A stretch of 42,454 nucleotides of DNA from Lutibacter sp. Its GTDB lineage: Bacteria; Bacteroidota; Bacteroidia; Flavobacteriales; Flavobacteriaceae. This document shows, piece after piece, positions 32,391 to 40,955 of this stretch. Under the pieces are notes generated by a model. The model saw nothing but the letters and a program-made list of their open reading frames with translations, was not told the DNA's origin and ran no database searches. How positions within the stretch are numbered: the stretch's first letter is position 1; the number at the start of each line of letters is the position of its first letter. The DNA lies in assembly GCA_015662775.1 (NCBI GenBank), contig DQTL01000140.1, positions 1 to 42,454 on the forward strand, given 5' to 3'. The position numbers were made by a program, and so were the translations under genes.

Positions 32391-33362
32391 TTATTTTTCT
32401 AAATAAATAAACACAGGAAAATGATCACTAAAACCACCTTGGTGCCATTTGCCTATATACGTTCTATGCGGACTATTTTTGTGTTTCCCTTTCCATGTTT
32501 TAATAAATTCAGGGTCAAAAACATCAGCATATCTGTAGGTTAACTCATTACTAGAATCATTAAAGAAATTTTTTGAAAAAATGATTTGGTCAAAGAGAAG
32601 CCATTCCTTTTTATATATTAAACTGCCTTCACCTTTGTCTTTTAGCATTTCCATAGGATTGTAAAAATCAGGAGTTACCAAATATTTTTTGATGCTTATA
32701 TCTTTAGGACCATCATTAAAATCACCCATAATAATGATTTTTGCTTCGGCTTCTTCTGTTTGTATTTCCTTGACAATTTCATGTACTCTTTTAGCGGCAG
32801 TAATTCTTTTGGGCATAGATTCTTCTGTTCCTGAGCGTCTGGATGGCCAATGATTTACAATAATATAGAGTAACTCCCCAAATAATCTCCCCTTTACAAG
32901 TAACATGTCTCGGGTATAGTCACGTTTCCCTTTTTCATCAAAAAGCATCAAGGGATACTTTTTTGAATCTAATAATTCAAAATATTTTTTTTGATAGATA
33001 AATCCAACATCAATTCCTCTTTCGTCTGGAGAATCGTAATGAACATAATCATAATTAAAAGGAGCTAATTTTTTGCTTTCTACTAAGTCTATCAATACAG
33101 ATTCGTTTTCTAACTCAGCTAAACCCACAAAAACGGGTGGAATAAATGCATGTTCCAAACCAATATTTGAGAGCACTTCACTTATCTTTTGCACTTTGTT
33201 TTTATAACGTCTTAATGTCCATCTTTTGTTACCTGTAGGCGTAAAATCATCATCTAAAGTATCTGGATCATCATAAACATCAAAAAGATTATCTAAATTA
33301 TAAAAAGCAATACTATGCACATTGTCTTTTTGTCCTTGTTTTTTAAAATATGATGTGTACAT
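32391..33362 (-). CDS. Endonuclease/exonuclease/phosphatase family protein
   Basis: This protein belongs to the EEP superfamily (DNase I/AP endonuclease fold). The motifs are IAFYNLDNLFD near the N-terminus, GLAELENESVL with the metal-binding Glu, NHWPSRRSG with the catalytic His, IMGDFNDGP and a final GGFSDHFPVFIYL. It has no signal peptide. I prefer the ATG at 33362 (323 residues): the ATG at 33398 adds twelve residues and overlaps a likely -7 element (33386-33393, TACATTTA on the minus strand), although 33398 is possible. It is divergent from hflX. Substrate is unknown; homologues are annotated as nuclease or phosphatase. Confidence 0.88.
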   Translation of the reverse strand: MYTSYFKKQGQKDNVHSIAFYNLDNLFDVYDDPDTLDDDFTPTGNKRWTLRRYKNKVQKISEVLSNIGLEHAFIPPVFVGLAELENESVLIDLVESKKLAPFNYDYVHYDSPDERGIDVGFIYQKKYFELLDSKKYPLMLFDEKGKRDYTRDMLLVKGRLFGELLYIIVNHWPSRRSGTEESMPKRITAAKRVHEIVKEIQTEEAEAKIIIMGDFNDGPKDISIKKYLVTPDFYNPMEMLKDKGEGSLIYKKEWLLFDQIIFSKNFFNDSSNELTYRYADVFDPEFIKTWKGKHKNSPHRTYIGKWHQGGFSDHFPVFIYLEK

Positions 33363-33439
33363 TCTTGGGTAATGGTTATAAGTCGTAAATGTACACATTT
33401 TGTTTATAAATTAGGTGCTTAGGCTAGTTTCAAAATCCC

Positions 33440-33447
33440 TACCTTTG
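33440..33447 (+). promoter_or_regulatory. -7 element of hflX (possible leaderless transcript)
   Basis: TACCTTTG is a perfect TAnnTTTG element ending 6 nt before the hflX ATG at 33454. If transcription starts at the usual distance, the mRNA begins at or near the start codon. No TTG is at the ideal -33 distance. Confidence 0.5.
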
Positions 33448-33453
33448 TCCCTT

Positions 33454-34659
33454 ATGATAGACTATACCGTAAAAGAAATAGAAAAAGCCGTAATAATCGG
33501 CGTCATTACCCAACAGCAAGATGAATCAAAATCTAAAGAATACTTAGATGAATTAGATTTTTTAATTCTAACAGCTGGTGGAAAAGCCGTAAAACGTTTT
33601 TTACAGAAATTGGAATATCCCAATCCTAAAACCTATTTGGGAACCGGAAAGTTAGAAGAAGTAAGTGACTACATTCATGAACATAAAATTAGTACCGCCA
33701 TCTTTGACGATGAACTTTCGCCAGGTCAAATGCGAAATATTGAAAAAATCTTAGATTGTAAAATACTAGACCGAACCAACCTAATACTCGATATCTTTGC
33801 CCAACGAGCTAAAACAAGTTATGCCGTTACTCAGGTTGAGTTAGCTCAATATCAATATTTATTGCCTAGACTTACACGTATGTGGACGCATTTGAGTCGT
33901 CAAAAAGGGGGAATTGGTTTACGTGGTCCTGGTGAAACAGAAATAGAAACAGACAGGCGTATTGTACGTGACAAGATTACCTTACTTAGAAATAAATTAA
34001 TAAAGATTGATAAGCAAATGGCAGTACAACGTAAGAATCGTGGTAAAATGGTTCGTGTTGCCATAGTGGGTTATACCAATGTTGGAAAATCTACCTTGAT
34101 GAATTTAATTAGTAAAAGTGATGTTTTTGCAGAAAACAAACTCTTTGCCACGCTAGATACAACCGTTAGAAAAGTTGTGATTAAAAACATTCCTTTTTTA
34201 ATGACAGATACTGTTGGTTTTATTAGAAAGCTACCAACTCAATTGGTTGAATCTTTCAAGTCTACACTAGATGAAGTTAGAGAAGCTGATTTAATTTTAC
34301 ATGTAGTTGATATTTCGCACCCTAGTTTTGAAGATCACATAGCTTCTGTGAACACGATTTTACAAGAGATAGAAAGTGATAATAAACCCAGCATCATGGT
34401 TTTTAATAAGATTGATGCTTACCAGCACGAAACTATTGATGAAGATGATTTAGTAACAGAAAAAACTAAAATTCATTACACACTACAAGAATGGGAACAA
34501 ACCTATATGAACAAAGAAAATGAAAAAGCTGTTTTTATATCAGCTTTAAAGAAAACAAATATCGAAGGCTTTAGAAAAATAGTCTATAATGCTGTCAAAG
34601 AAATTCATATTTCTCGTTTCCCTTATAATGATTTTCTGTATCAGGAATATGATGAGTAG
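33454..34659 (+). CDS. hflX: Ribosome-splitting GTPase HflX
   Basis: This 401-residue protein is a GTPase of the HflX family, which binds 50S subunits and can split or rescue stalled ribosomes. The N-terminal HflX domain includes FDDELSPGQMRNIE and the conserved GPGETEIETDRR. The G domain follows, with GYTNVGKST (G1), DTVGF (G3) and NKID (G4). I start at ATG 33454; the frame is open to 33415, but that codon is not ATG-preceded by a leader and the -7 element at 33440 argues against it. It is divergent from the EEP gene and followed by a strong terminator, so probably transcribed alone. Confidence 0.95.
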   Translation: MIDYTVKEIEKAVIIGVITQQQDESKSKEYLDELDFLILTAGGKAVKRFLQKLEYPNPKTYLGTGKLEEVSDYIHEHKISTAIFDDELSPGQMRNIEKILDCKILDRTNLILDIFAQRAKTSYAVTQVELAQYQYLLPRLTRMWTHLSRQKGGIGLRGPGETEIETDRRIVRDKITLLRNKLIKIDKQMAVQRKNRGKMVRVAIVGYTNVGKSTLMNLISKSDVFAENKLFATLDTTVRKVVIKNIPFLMTDTVGFIRKLPTQLVESFKSTLDEVREADLILHVVDISHPSFEDHIASVNTILQEIESDNKPSIMVFNKIDAYQHETIDEDDLVTEKTKIHYTLQEWEQTYMNKENEKAVFISALKKTNIEGFRKIVYNAVKEIHISRFPYNDFLYQEYDE

Positions 34660-34686
34660 GATTTAATCCTTTGTTCAAACCACAAA

Positions 34687-34720
34687 AAAACCTTCAAAAT
34701 AATACTATTTTGAAGGTTTT
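34687..34720. terminator. Terminator of hflX, possibly bidirectional
   Basis: AAAACCTTCAAAAT (34687-34700) and ATTTTGAAGGTTTT (34707-34720) form a perfect 14-bp stem with a 6-nt loop. A-tract and T-tract on either side allow function for both hflX and the convergent lipoprotein gene. Confidence 0.9.
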
Positions 34721-34744
34721 GAGTTTTATAAACTTTTTCTATGC

Positions 34745-35308
34745 TTACTTTATAGAATCTTTTACAGTTTCTTTCACTTCATCAGATACTGCGGATTTAC
34801 CGTTTTTATAATCTGCATTAATAACATCGAGTAGGGTCTCTGTTAAATCATATTCTTTAGCACCATACAATACGTTACCTGATTCATTAGTTCCTAAAAT
34901 ATAAGTATAGCCATTGTCCTTAGCATAGTCTTTTACCAAATCTTTCATATCATCAATAAGATCATCCATTTGATCTTGACTTTCTTTTTGAAGAGCAACA
35001 CTTTCTTGTTGTTGACTCTGTTGTATTTGTTGTTGTTTATACATTAACTCTTGGTAACGTGCTTCTCCTTTTTTACGAGATTGTTTTTTAGATTTCAATT
35101 GAAATTCTTGCACTTCTTTTTCAAAGGCCAAAGCGACTTGTTCGTATTTTCCTTGTAAAAGGTTTTGTTTGTCTTTGATTTCACTTTCTAAATCTTTAAC
35201 AGCTTTGTAGTCTTTCATCAAGTCAGATGAGTTTACATAACCGATTTTTTGTTGTGTACAAGAGCTTAAAGTAACAATAGCTATAAGTAAAAGAATGATT
35301 TTTTTCAT
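34745..35308 (-). CDS. OmpH/Skp-like periplasmic chaperone lipoprotein
   Basis: This 187-residue lipoprotein has lipobox TLSSC (Cys17) and then IGYVNSSDLMKDYKAVKDLES, which matches the first strand and start of the OmpH/Skp family. A long amphipathic coiled coil follows (about 40-130, rich in K, E and Q, with QQQIQQSQQQ). The last strand is YTYILGTNESGNVLYGAKEYDLT. Skp-type chaperones trap unfolded outer-membrane proteins in the periplasm; lipid-anchored variants are common in Bacteroidetes. A non-family tail (SAVSDEVKETVKDSIK) ends the protein. It is divergent from a DUF1801 gene with a CAAGATA/TATCTTG repeat between them. Confidence 0.88.
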   Translation of the reverse strand: MKKIILLLIAIVTLSSCTQQKIGYVNSSDLMKDYKAVKDLESEIKDKQNLLQGKYEQVALAFEKEVQEFQLKSKKQSRKKGEARYQELMYKQQQIQQSQQQESVALQKESQDQMDDLIDDMKDLVKDYAKDNGYTYILGTNESGNVLYGAKEYDLTETLLDVINADYKNGKSAVSDEVKETVKDSIK

Positions 35309-35337
35309 GAGTAAGGTTTATCAATTTAATAAGGGTG

Positions 35338-35354
35338 CAAGATAGTTTATCTTG
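35338..35354. promoter_or_regulatory. Inverted repeat between divergent genes
   Basis: CAAGATA (35338-35344) and TATCTTG (35348-35354) form a perfect 7-bp inverted repeat with a 3-nt centre, in the 89-nt spacer between the Skp-like and DUF1801 genes. It could be an operator or a small hairpin. Confidence 0.4.
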
Positions 35355-35397
35355 TTAAAAGAAGAAAGTAGAAAATAATATTTTTTAACTTAGCCAA

Positions 35398-35745
35398 ATG
35401 TTACGCGAAATAGACAATTTTTATTTAGAACAAACTGAACCTAATCGAAGCTTTATGTTAGGTATTAGAGGTTTTATACTCAATTACCACAAAGAAATTA
35501 CTGAAGAGTGGAAATGGAAATTACCTTTCTTTTATTACAAAGGAAAACCTTTTTGTTATGTTTGGAAAGTTCAAAAAACCCAACAAGCTTACCTTTGTAT
35601 TGTAAGATCAGATTTGTTTGAGCATCCTCAATTAATTCAAGGTAATAGAAAGAAAATGAAAGCCCTATATTTCGATGTTACAAAAGATATACCTATTAAT
35701 TTGATTGATGAAGTACTACAACTTGCCATGAAATACTATCCATAA
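35398..35745 (+). CDS. DUF1801-family protein
   Basis: This 115-residue soluble protein fits the DUF1801/YdhG-like family: KEITEEWKWKLPFFYYKGKPFCYVW (cited by its shorter core WKWKLPFFYYKGK) and a final LIDEVLQLAMKYYP. Members adopt an alpha/beta fold and have no proven biochemical role, though one relative is linked to iron or carbohydrate metabolism without proof. It precedes a flavin-binding split-barrel gene by 13 nt, so the two are probably cotranscribed. Confidence 0.85.
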   Translation: MLREIDNFYLEQTEPNRSFMLGIRGFILNYHKEITEEWKWKLPFFYYKGKPFCYVWKVQKTQQAYLCIVRSDLFEHPQLIQGNRKKMKALYFDVTKDIPINLIDEVLQLAMKYYP

Positions 35746-35758
35746 TTCTACTAAAAAA

Positions 35759-36238
35759 ATGATTGATCCTACACAATGGAAACAGATTAGAAAACTGATT
35801 AATACAACTTTTACTAGGCAGTTTCATGTTGCAATTGCCTCAGTAGACTCAGATGGAAAACCAACCAATACACCCATAGGTAGTTTGTTTTTAAATTGTG
35901 ATCAAACAGGTTTTTATTTTGAGAAATTCCCTTCAAAACTTCCTAAATCTGCCCAAAACAATAAGAATATATGCGTACTCGCTGTAAATAGTGGTAGGTG
36001 GTTCTGGTTAAAAGGGCTGTATAAAAATAAGTTCAATTCATCACCAGGAATTAAACTCTATGGTACTTTAGGCATAAGTAGAAAAGCAACAGCCATAGAA
36101 ATAAGTCGTCTTAAAAAACGTATGAAAATCACTAAATCTCTAAAAGGAAATGCCTATTTATGGGGTGATATGAGTGTGATTCGTGAAATAAATTTTACTC
36201 ATTATGAGGAAATTAATTTGGGTGAAATGACACAATAA
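35759..36238 (+). CDS. Pyridoxamine 5'-phosphate oxidase-like split-barrel protein
   Basis: This 159-residue protein has the FMN-binding split-barrel pattern: FHVAIASVDSDGKPTNTPIGSL near the N-terminus (given as its core AIASVDSDGKPTNTPIG), FYFEKFPSKLPKSAQNN in the middle and a strand-rich end. Family members bind FMN or related cofactors and act as oxidoreductases. It is shorter than PNPOx itself, so a role in vitamin B6 synthesis is unlikely. It is 13 nt after the DUF1801 gene. The substrate is unknown. Confidence 0.82.
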   Translation: MIDPTQWKQIRKLINTTFTRQFHVAIASVDSDGKPTNTPIGSLFLNCDQTGFYFEKFPSKLPKSAQNNKNICVLAVNSGRWFWLKGLYKNKFNSSPGIKLYGTLGISRKATAIEISRLKKRMKITKSLKGNAYLWGDMSVIREINFTHYEEINLGEMTQ

Positions 36239-36245
36239 CAACCTT

Positions 36246-36761
36246 CTATTTAGGAGGATAACGTTCCATAATTTCACGAACAAACTTTTGAATATTGGCA
36301 TCTCTTTTTTCTGGTTTGGATGATTTGGTTAAAAATCCTTTTCCGATTCCTTGCCAAACTAATTTCTTACCTTCTTTTTCAATTACATCAATAAACAGCG
36401 TTCCTTCTGTATATTTTGTTATTTGATTTCTATGAAAAGAGCCGTAATAATAAGGTTGCCAACGATTTTCGTATATATCAACTTGTTCATTTGCTTTGGT
36501 AAAAATACTAACCAACACATCAGGAGTTTTAGATTTTACCATGCCTTTAGCTTCTAATTCTAGACTAATTGCTCTGATAATTCGTCTTTTATCTATATCG
36601 GAAATTGGAGCTTTATCAATCCCGGTTTTATAAAATGCAAAGGTTTTATATTTCGTGAAATCTGTTTGAGTTTCGTAGTCTGTTGTAACTTGGATTGTGC
36701 TACACGCAGTAGTTAAAACAATAATTAAAGTAGAAACAAATACTATTTTTAGTGCCTTCAT
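36246..36761 (-). CDS. DUF4136-domain lipoprotein
   Basis: This 171-residue lipoprotein has lipobox LTTAC (Cys20) and a DUF4136 domain recognisable by VTTDYETQTDFTKYKTFAFY, written as its core DYETQTDFTKYKTFAFY. Later features are RRIIRAISLELEAKGM, DVLVSIFTKA, GTLFIDVIEKEGKKLVWQG and a basic end REIMERYPP. The domain is common in Bacteroidetes and Proteobacteria outer-membrane lipoproteins. Function is unknown. It is convergent with the split-barrel gene and lies 79 nt downstream of hutU on the same strand, with no obvious functional link. Confidence 0.88.
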   Translation of the reverse strand: MKALKIVFVSTLIIVLTTACSTIQVTTDYETQTDFTKYKTFAFYKTGIDKAPISDIDKRRIIRAISLELEAKGMVKSKTPDVLVSIFTKANEQVDIYENRWQPYYYGSFHRNQITKYTEGTLFIDVIEKEGKKLVWQGIGKGFLTKSSKPEKRDANIQKFVREIMERYPPK

Positions 36762-36840
36762 TGGTGTGTATTTATGATTTGATTAAAAGCAACAATAATT
36801 ATACCGAGCTTCTGTTTTTTTAAAGTTTAACATTCTTTTT

Positions 36841-38832
36841 CTAATCTAAAAAATTTAATAATTTCTCATCAACTAAATTGGGAAGTGTTACTTGTAAACT
36901 AGGTTCCATTTCCATGGCGCGTTTTATACTGAATAATGCTCCCGAGTTTCTCGCCCAACTTCGTCTGGCTATTCCATTATTGACATCCCAATGTAACATG
37001 GATTTTAGTCGTTTATTTGCTTCTGGAGTTCCGTCTAAAAGCATACCAAATCCGCCATTGATTACTTCTCCCCAGCCAACGCCACCACCATTGTGAATGG
37101 ATACCCAAGTTGCTCCTCTAAAGCTATCACCAATTACATTTTGTATGGCCATATCTGCGGTAAAACTAGAACCATCATAAATATTAGAAGTTTCCCGATA
37201 TGGAGAATCTGTTCCAGAAACATCATGATGATCTCTACCTAAAACAATAGGAGCGGACAAGTGACCTTCTTTTACTGCTTTGTTAAAGGCTTCAGCTATT
37301 TTCATACGTCCTAATGCGTCGGCATATAGAATTCTTGCCTGCGAACCAACCACTAATTTATTTTCTTGTGCTCCTTTAATCCATTGAATATTATCATCCA
37401 TTTGTTGTTGGATTTCTGGAGGTGAATCCTTTTTAAGCTCTTCTAAAACCTGTGTTGCTAATAAATCGGTCAATTCTAAATCTTTAGGATCTGCGCTGGT
37501 ACAAACCCAACGGAATGGACCAAAACCATAATCAAAACACATGGGACCCATTATATCTTCAACATAACTAGGATATTTAAAACCTGATCCATCTTCTTTT
37601 AAAATAGCTGCTTTGGCTCTACTGGCTTCTAATAAAAAGGCGTTGCCATAATCAAAAAAATAAGTTCCTTTAGCGGTGTGTTTATTAATGGCAAGTGTTT
37701 GACGTCGCAAAGATTCTTGTACTTTCTCTTTAAATAAATCAGGTTGTTCTGCCATCATAATATTGGCTTCTTCAAATGATAAACCAATCGGATAATAACC
37801 ACCAGCCCAAGGATTGTGTAATGAGGTTTGATCACTTCCTAATTCAATATAAATATTTTCGGCATCGAATTTTTCCCAAACTTCTACGATATTTCCTTGG
37901 TAAGCAATAGACACATTTTCATTGTTCTTCTTGGCAGATTTAACTCGTGTAGCTAATTGGTTAATGTCTGTTATTACTTCATCTACCCAATTTTGGGAAT
38001 GACGGGTTTCTACTGCTTTTGGATTGATTTCGGCACAAACCGTAACACATCCTGTGATATTTCCTGCTTTGGGTTGCGCTCCACTCATACCACCTAATCC
38101 CGATGTTAAAAACAAGGAACCTGATGGACTTTTATCAATTTTTCTAAATGCATTAAGTAAGGTTATGGTTGTTCCGTGAACAATTCCTTGTGGACCAATA
38201 TACATAAAACTACCTGCGGTCATTTGTCCGTATTGCGAAACACCTAAGGCGTTAAACTTTTCCCAATCATCTGGTTTAGAGTAATTTGGAATAACCATTC
38301 CGTTTGTAATTACTACTCTTGGAGCATTTTTATGTGATGGGAACAAACCCATAGGATGCCCTGAATACATAGCTAATGTTTGTTCGCATGTCATTTCAGA
38401 CAAGTATTTCATCGTTAAAAGATATTGTGCCCAATTTTGAAAAACAGCTCCATTTCCACCATAGGTAATCAACTCATGCGGATGTTGTGCTACTTTATAA
38501 TCTAAATTATTCTGAATCATCAACATTAAAGATTTTGCTTGCTGACATTTTCCTGGGTAGGCATCAATTGAACGTGCGTGCATGGAGTAATCAGGACGAA
38601 AACGGTACATGTATATACGACCGTATTTATTTAATTCTTCAGCAAACTCCTTAATTAAAATTGTGTGATGTTTAGCATCAAAATATCGAAGTGCATTTTT
38701 AAGAGCTAGTTTTTTTTCTGAATCTGATAATATAGCTTTCCTTTTAGGGGCATGACTTAAGTTATTATCAATTGCCTTAAAAGGTGGTAATTCATTGGGA
38801 ATACCTTGTTGTATTTCTTGTTTGAATGTCAT
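36841..38832 (-). CDS. hutU: Urocanate hydratase
   Basis: This 663-residue protein matches urocanate hydratase, which adds water to urocanate to give 4-imidazolone-5-propionate in histidine breakdown, using tightly bound NAD+. Features are YSGHPMGLFPSHKNAPR, GQMTAGSFMYIGPQGIVHGT, GLGGMSGAQPKAG for NAD binding, and a later FDYGFGPFRWVCTSADP. The final third includes GRDHHDVSGTDSPYRETSN and HNGGGVGWGEV. It is about 100 residues longer than proteobacterial HutU, as usual for the Bacteroidetes form. No hutH, hutI or hutG is in the window. It is divergent from a lipoprotein gene. Confidence 0.95.
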   Translation of the reverse strand: MTFKQEIQQGIPNELPPFKAIDNNLSHAPKRKAILSDSEKKLALKNALRYFDAKHHTILIKEFAEELNKYGRIYMYRFRPDYSMHARSIDAYPGKCQQAKSLMLMIQNNLDYKVAQHPHELITYGGNGAVFQNWAQYLLTMKYLSEMTCEQTLAMYSGHPMGLFPSHKNAPRVVITNGMVIPNYSKPDDWEKFNALGVSQYGQMTAGSFMYIGPQGIVHGTTITLLNAFRKIDKSPSGSLFLTSGLGGMSGAQPKAGNITGCVTVCAEINPKAVETRHSQNWVDEVITDINQLATRVKSAKKNNENVSIAYQGNIVEVWEKFDAENIYIELGSDQTSLHNPWAGGYYPIGLSFEEANIMMAEQPDLFKEKVQESLRRQTLAINKHTAKGTYFFDYGNAFLLEASRAKAAILKEDGSGFKYPSYVEDIMGPMCFDYGFGPFRWVCTSADPKDLELTDLLATQVLEELKKDSPPEIQQQMDDNIQWIKGAQENKLVVGSQARILYADALGRMKIAEAFNKAVKEGHLSAPIVLGRDHHDVSGTDSPYRETSNIYDGSSFTADMAIQNVIGDSFRGATWVSIHNGGGVGWGEVINGGFGMLLDGTPEANKRLKSMLHWDVNNGIARRSWARNSGALFSIKRAMEMEPSLQVTLPNLVDEKLLNFLD

Positions 38833-38959
38833 AAGACTTTAAATATTTAAAAAAAGTAAAATTACAAAAAAAGAAAATGTACTTACTATTTAAAACATGG
38901 ATAAAAATTAAATATATATTAAAACTGCTCAACTACTTCATAAATAATAGGACTAATTC

Positions 38960-38967
38960 TATATTTG
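38960..38967 (+). promoter_or_regulatory. -7 element of the lipoprotein-tatD operon
   Basis: TATATTTG matches TAnnTTTG perfectly and lies 31 nt before the lipoprotein start at 38999. No clear TTG is at -33. Confidence 0.45.
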
Positions 38968-38998
38968 CATACTAATAGCAACTATTTGCACATCAATA

Positions 38999-39670
38999 AT
39001 GAAGTATTTTACACTCATACTACTCCTATTCGTTTTTTTTACAAGCTCTTGTAAAAGACAAAAGATGAAAATTGTTACCCAAACGCCTAGTATAGATACG
39101 ATAAAATCAATCCTAAAAAAAAATAAAAAAATAAAACGAATTGTCTTAAAATCGAATACAAAAAAAGAATTAAAAAACTGGAAAGAGTATCAATTAGTTG
39201 ATGAAATCCTTTCGAAATTTAACAGTATATCTAATGAAGAAGCACTGAGTAATGCAAAGGAACTAAGTGAATTTGTTACACATTTAAAAGATAGTATTAC
39301 TGATAAAAGACTTAAATCTCCTCCTTTAAAATCACGTATCAATATCTTACATAATGAATGTTTACGGCTAAATGATATGGCTGAAATACCTGCAATTTCT
39401 ACAGAAGAAGTAAGTGCCGAAATTGATAATATTTTTGAAGCTTATAATGCGTTTAATGCCAAATTAAATGACATTTTTAAAGTTCGAAATATGGAAAATG
39501 AATTAGAACTTGACCCAGATTTTGAAAGCATTTTAAATGATAGCTCACGTGTTCCGATACCTGAAAAATTTGTTTTTGATTCAAAAAAGAAACAACCCAA
39601 AAGAATTAATCGATCTAAAATCGATTTTCTGAAAAGAGAAAAAAACAAAGCAATAAAAACAATTAAATAA
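38999..39670 (+). CDS. Hypothetical lipoprotein
   Basis: This 223-residue protein has a short signal peptide and lipobox FTSSC (Cys18), then a lysine-rich, predominantly helical mature region. Features are WKEYQLVDEILSKFNSI, LKDSITDKRLKSPPLKSRIN, LRLNDMAEIPAISTEEVSAE and a strongly basic end. No family is recognised. It lies 10 nt upstream of tatD and is probably cotranscribed, though no link to TatD function is evident. It is divergent from hutU. Confidence 0.8.
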   Translation: MKYFTLILLLFVFFTSSCKRQKMKIVTQTPSIDTIKSILKKNKKIKRIVLKSNTKKELKNWKEYQLVDEILSKFNSISNEEALSNAKELSEFVTHLKDSITDKRLKSPPLKSRINILHNECLRLNDMAEIPAISTEEVSAEIDNIFEAYNAFNAKLNDIFKVRNMENELELDPDFESILNDSSRVPIPEKFVFDSKKKQPKRINRSKIDFLKREKNKAIKTIK

Positions 39671-39680
39671 ATACCAATCC

Positions 39681-40448
39681 ATGTTATTTACAGACACACA
39701 TACTCATTTGTACAGTGAAAAATTCGATGAAGATAGAAATGAGGTTATCCAACGTGCTTTAGCTAATAATGTAAAACGTTTTTTTGTTCCTGCGATTGAC
39801 TCATCTTACACTTCAAAAATGTATGAATTAGAAGCTCAACACCCCGAATCTATGTTTCTAATGGCTGGTTTACATCCTACTTCTGTAAAAGGTAATTACA
39901 AAAAAGAACTCAAACATGTAGCAGAGCAACTAAACAAAAGAAACTTTATTGCAATTGGTGAAATAGGAATTGATCTGTATTGGGATAAAACACATTTAAA
40001 AGAACAAAAAGAAGCTTTTCAAACACAAATACGCTGGGCAAAAGAAAGAAAATTGCCAATTGCCATTCATTGTAGAGATGCTTTTGATGAGATTTTTGAA
40101 GTTTTAGAATTGGAAAAAGGAGCTGAACTCTTTGGCATTTTTCATTGTTTTACAGGAAACTATGAACAAGCACTAAAAGCCATGAGTTACAACATGAAAC
40201 TAGGAATTGGTGGTGTAGTTACTTTTAAGAACGGTAAAATTGATCAATTTTTAAACCAAATTCCTCTTACAAATATTGTATTAGAAACAGATGCTCCTTA
40301 CTTAACGCCGACGCCCCATCGTGGCAAAAGAAATGAGAGTAGTTATATTCCTTTAATTGCTCAAAAACTAGCTGAAGTTTACGGTGTTGATTTAGAAACT
40401 ATTGCGAAAGTGACAACTCAAAATTCTATTGATTTGTTCGGAGTGTAA
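39681..40448 (+). CDS. tatD: TatD-family metal-dependent DNase
   Basis: This 255-residue TIM-barrel hydrolase has the expected metal ligands. The start FTDTHTHLY supplies the first H-x-H. GEIGIDLYWD gives the Glu, IHCRDA a His, FHCFTGNY a further His, and ETDAPYLTPTPHRGKRN the final Asp. Length and motif order are normal. TatD proteins are exonucleases and are not needed for twin-arginine export despite the name. It lies 10 nt after a lipoprotein gene and is convergent with the PAP2 gene. Confidence 0.95.
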   Translation: MLFTDTHTHLYSEKFDEDRNEVIQRALANNVKRFFVPAIDSSYTSKMYELEAQHPESMFLMAGLHPTSVKGNYKKELKHVAEQLNKRNFIAIGEIGIDLYWDKTHLKEQKEAFQTQIRWAKERKLPIAIHCRDAFDEIFEVLELEKGAELFGIFHCFTGNYEQALKAMSYNMKLGIGGVVTFKNGKIDQFLNQIPLTNIVLETDAPYLTPTPHRGKRNESSYIPLIAQKLAEVYGVDLETIAKVTTQNSIDLFGV

Positions 40449-40454
40449 TTTTTT

Positions 40455-40919
40455 TTAATTAAGAATTAATTGCAACAAATACCAAATCAAAACACCAATA
40501 ATAAAACCACTTAAAACATCAATCCAAAAGTGTTTTTTTAATTTCACTCTTGATAAAAACACTAAAACTATTACACTTATAAATGCAATTTTAATAGCTA
40601 TACTTTCTGTATTTGAAAATAAAGTAAGATAAACAATTGTGATACGAGAAGCATGAATACTCGGAAAACTACCAGCATCAATCTTTTCAAGTAAATTACT
40701 GTAGGTTTGACCCGAAGGTCTTTTCTTTGGAAAGAGAATCTTTATTAAAGAGCAAAAAATCTCATTAATCAATAAAGCCAAAAGTAGATAATGAAAAACG
40801 CTAGAGTTCCCTAAAAAAATAAAAGGCACGAAAACCAGTAATATCGGATTTCCTAATGAGGTAAAATCACGAAACCAATCATTTAATTTATACGACCAAA
40901 ATGATTTATTTTCTTGCAT
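40455..40919 (-). CDS. PAP2-family phosphatase, probable PGP phosphatase
   Basis: This 154-residue membrane phosphatase has all three PAP2 motifs in modified form: KILFPKKRP (K-x6-RP), SFPSIHASR (motif 2, with PSIHA for PSGH) and SRVKLKKHFWID (SR-x5-H-x3-D). About four membrane segments are visible. It is at the short end for the family. It follows pgsA by 36 nt on the same strand. Since PgsA makes phosphatidylglycerophosphate, this enzyme probably removes the phosphate to give phosphatidylglycerol, as PgpB does. Undecaprenyl pyrophosphate is another possible substrate. Confidence 0.87.
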   Translation of the reverse strand: MQENKSFWSYKLNDWFRDFTSLGNPILLVFVPFIFLGNSSVFHYLLLALLINEIFCSLIKILFPKKRPSGQTYSNLLEKIDAGSFPSIHASRITIVYLTLFSNTESIAIKIAFISVIVLVFLSRVKLKKHFWIDVLSGFIIGVLIWYLLQLILN

Positions 40920-40955
40920 AAATAAAATATGATTCTAAAAACAAATTCTTATCTA

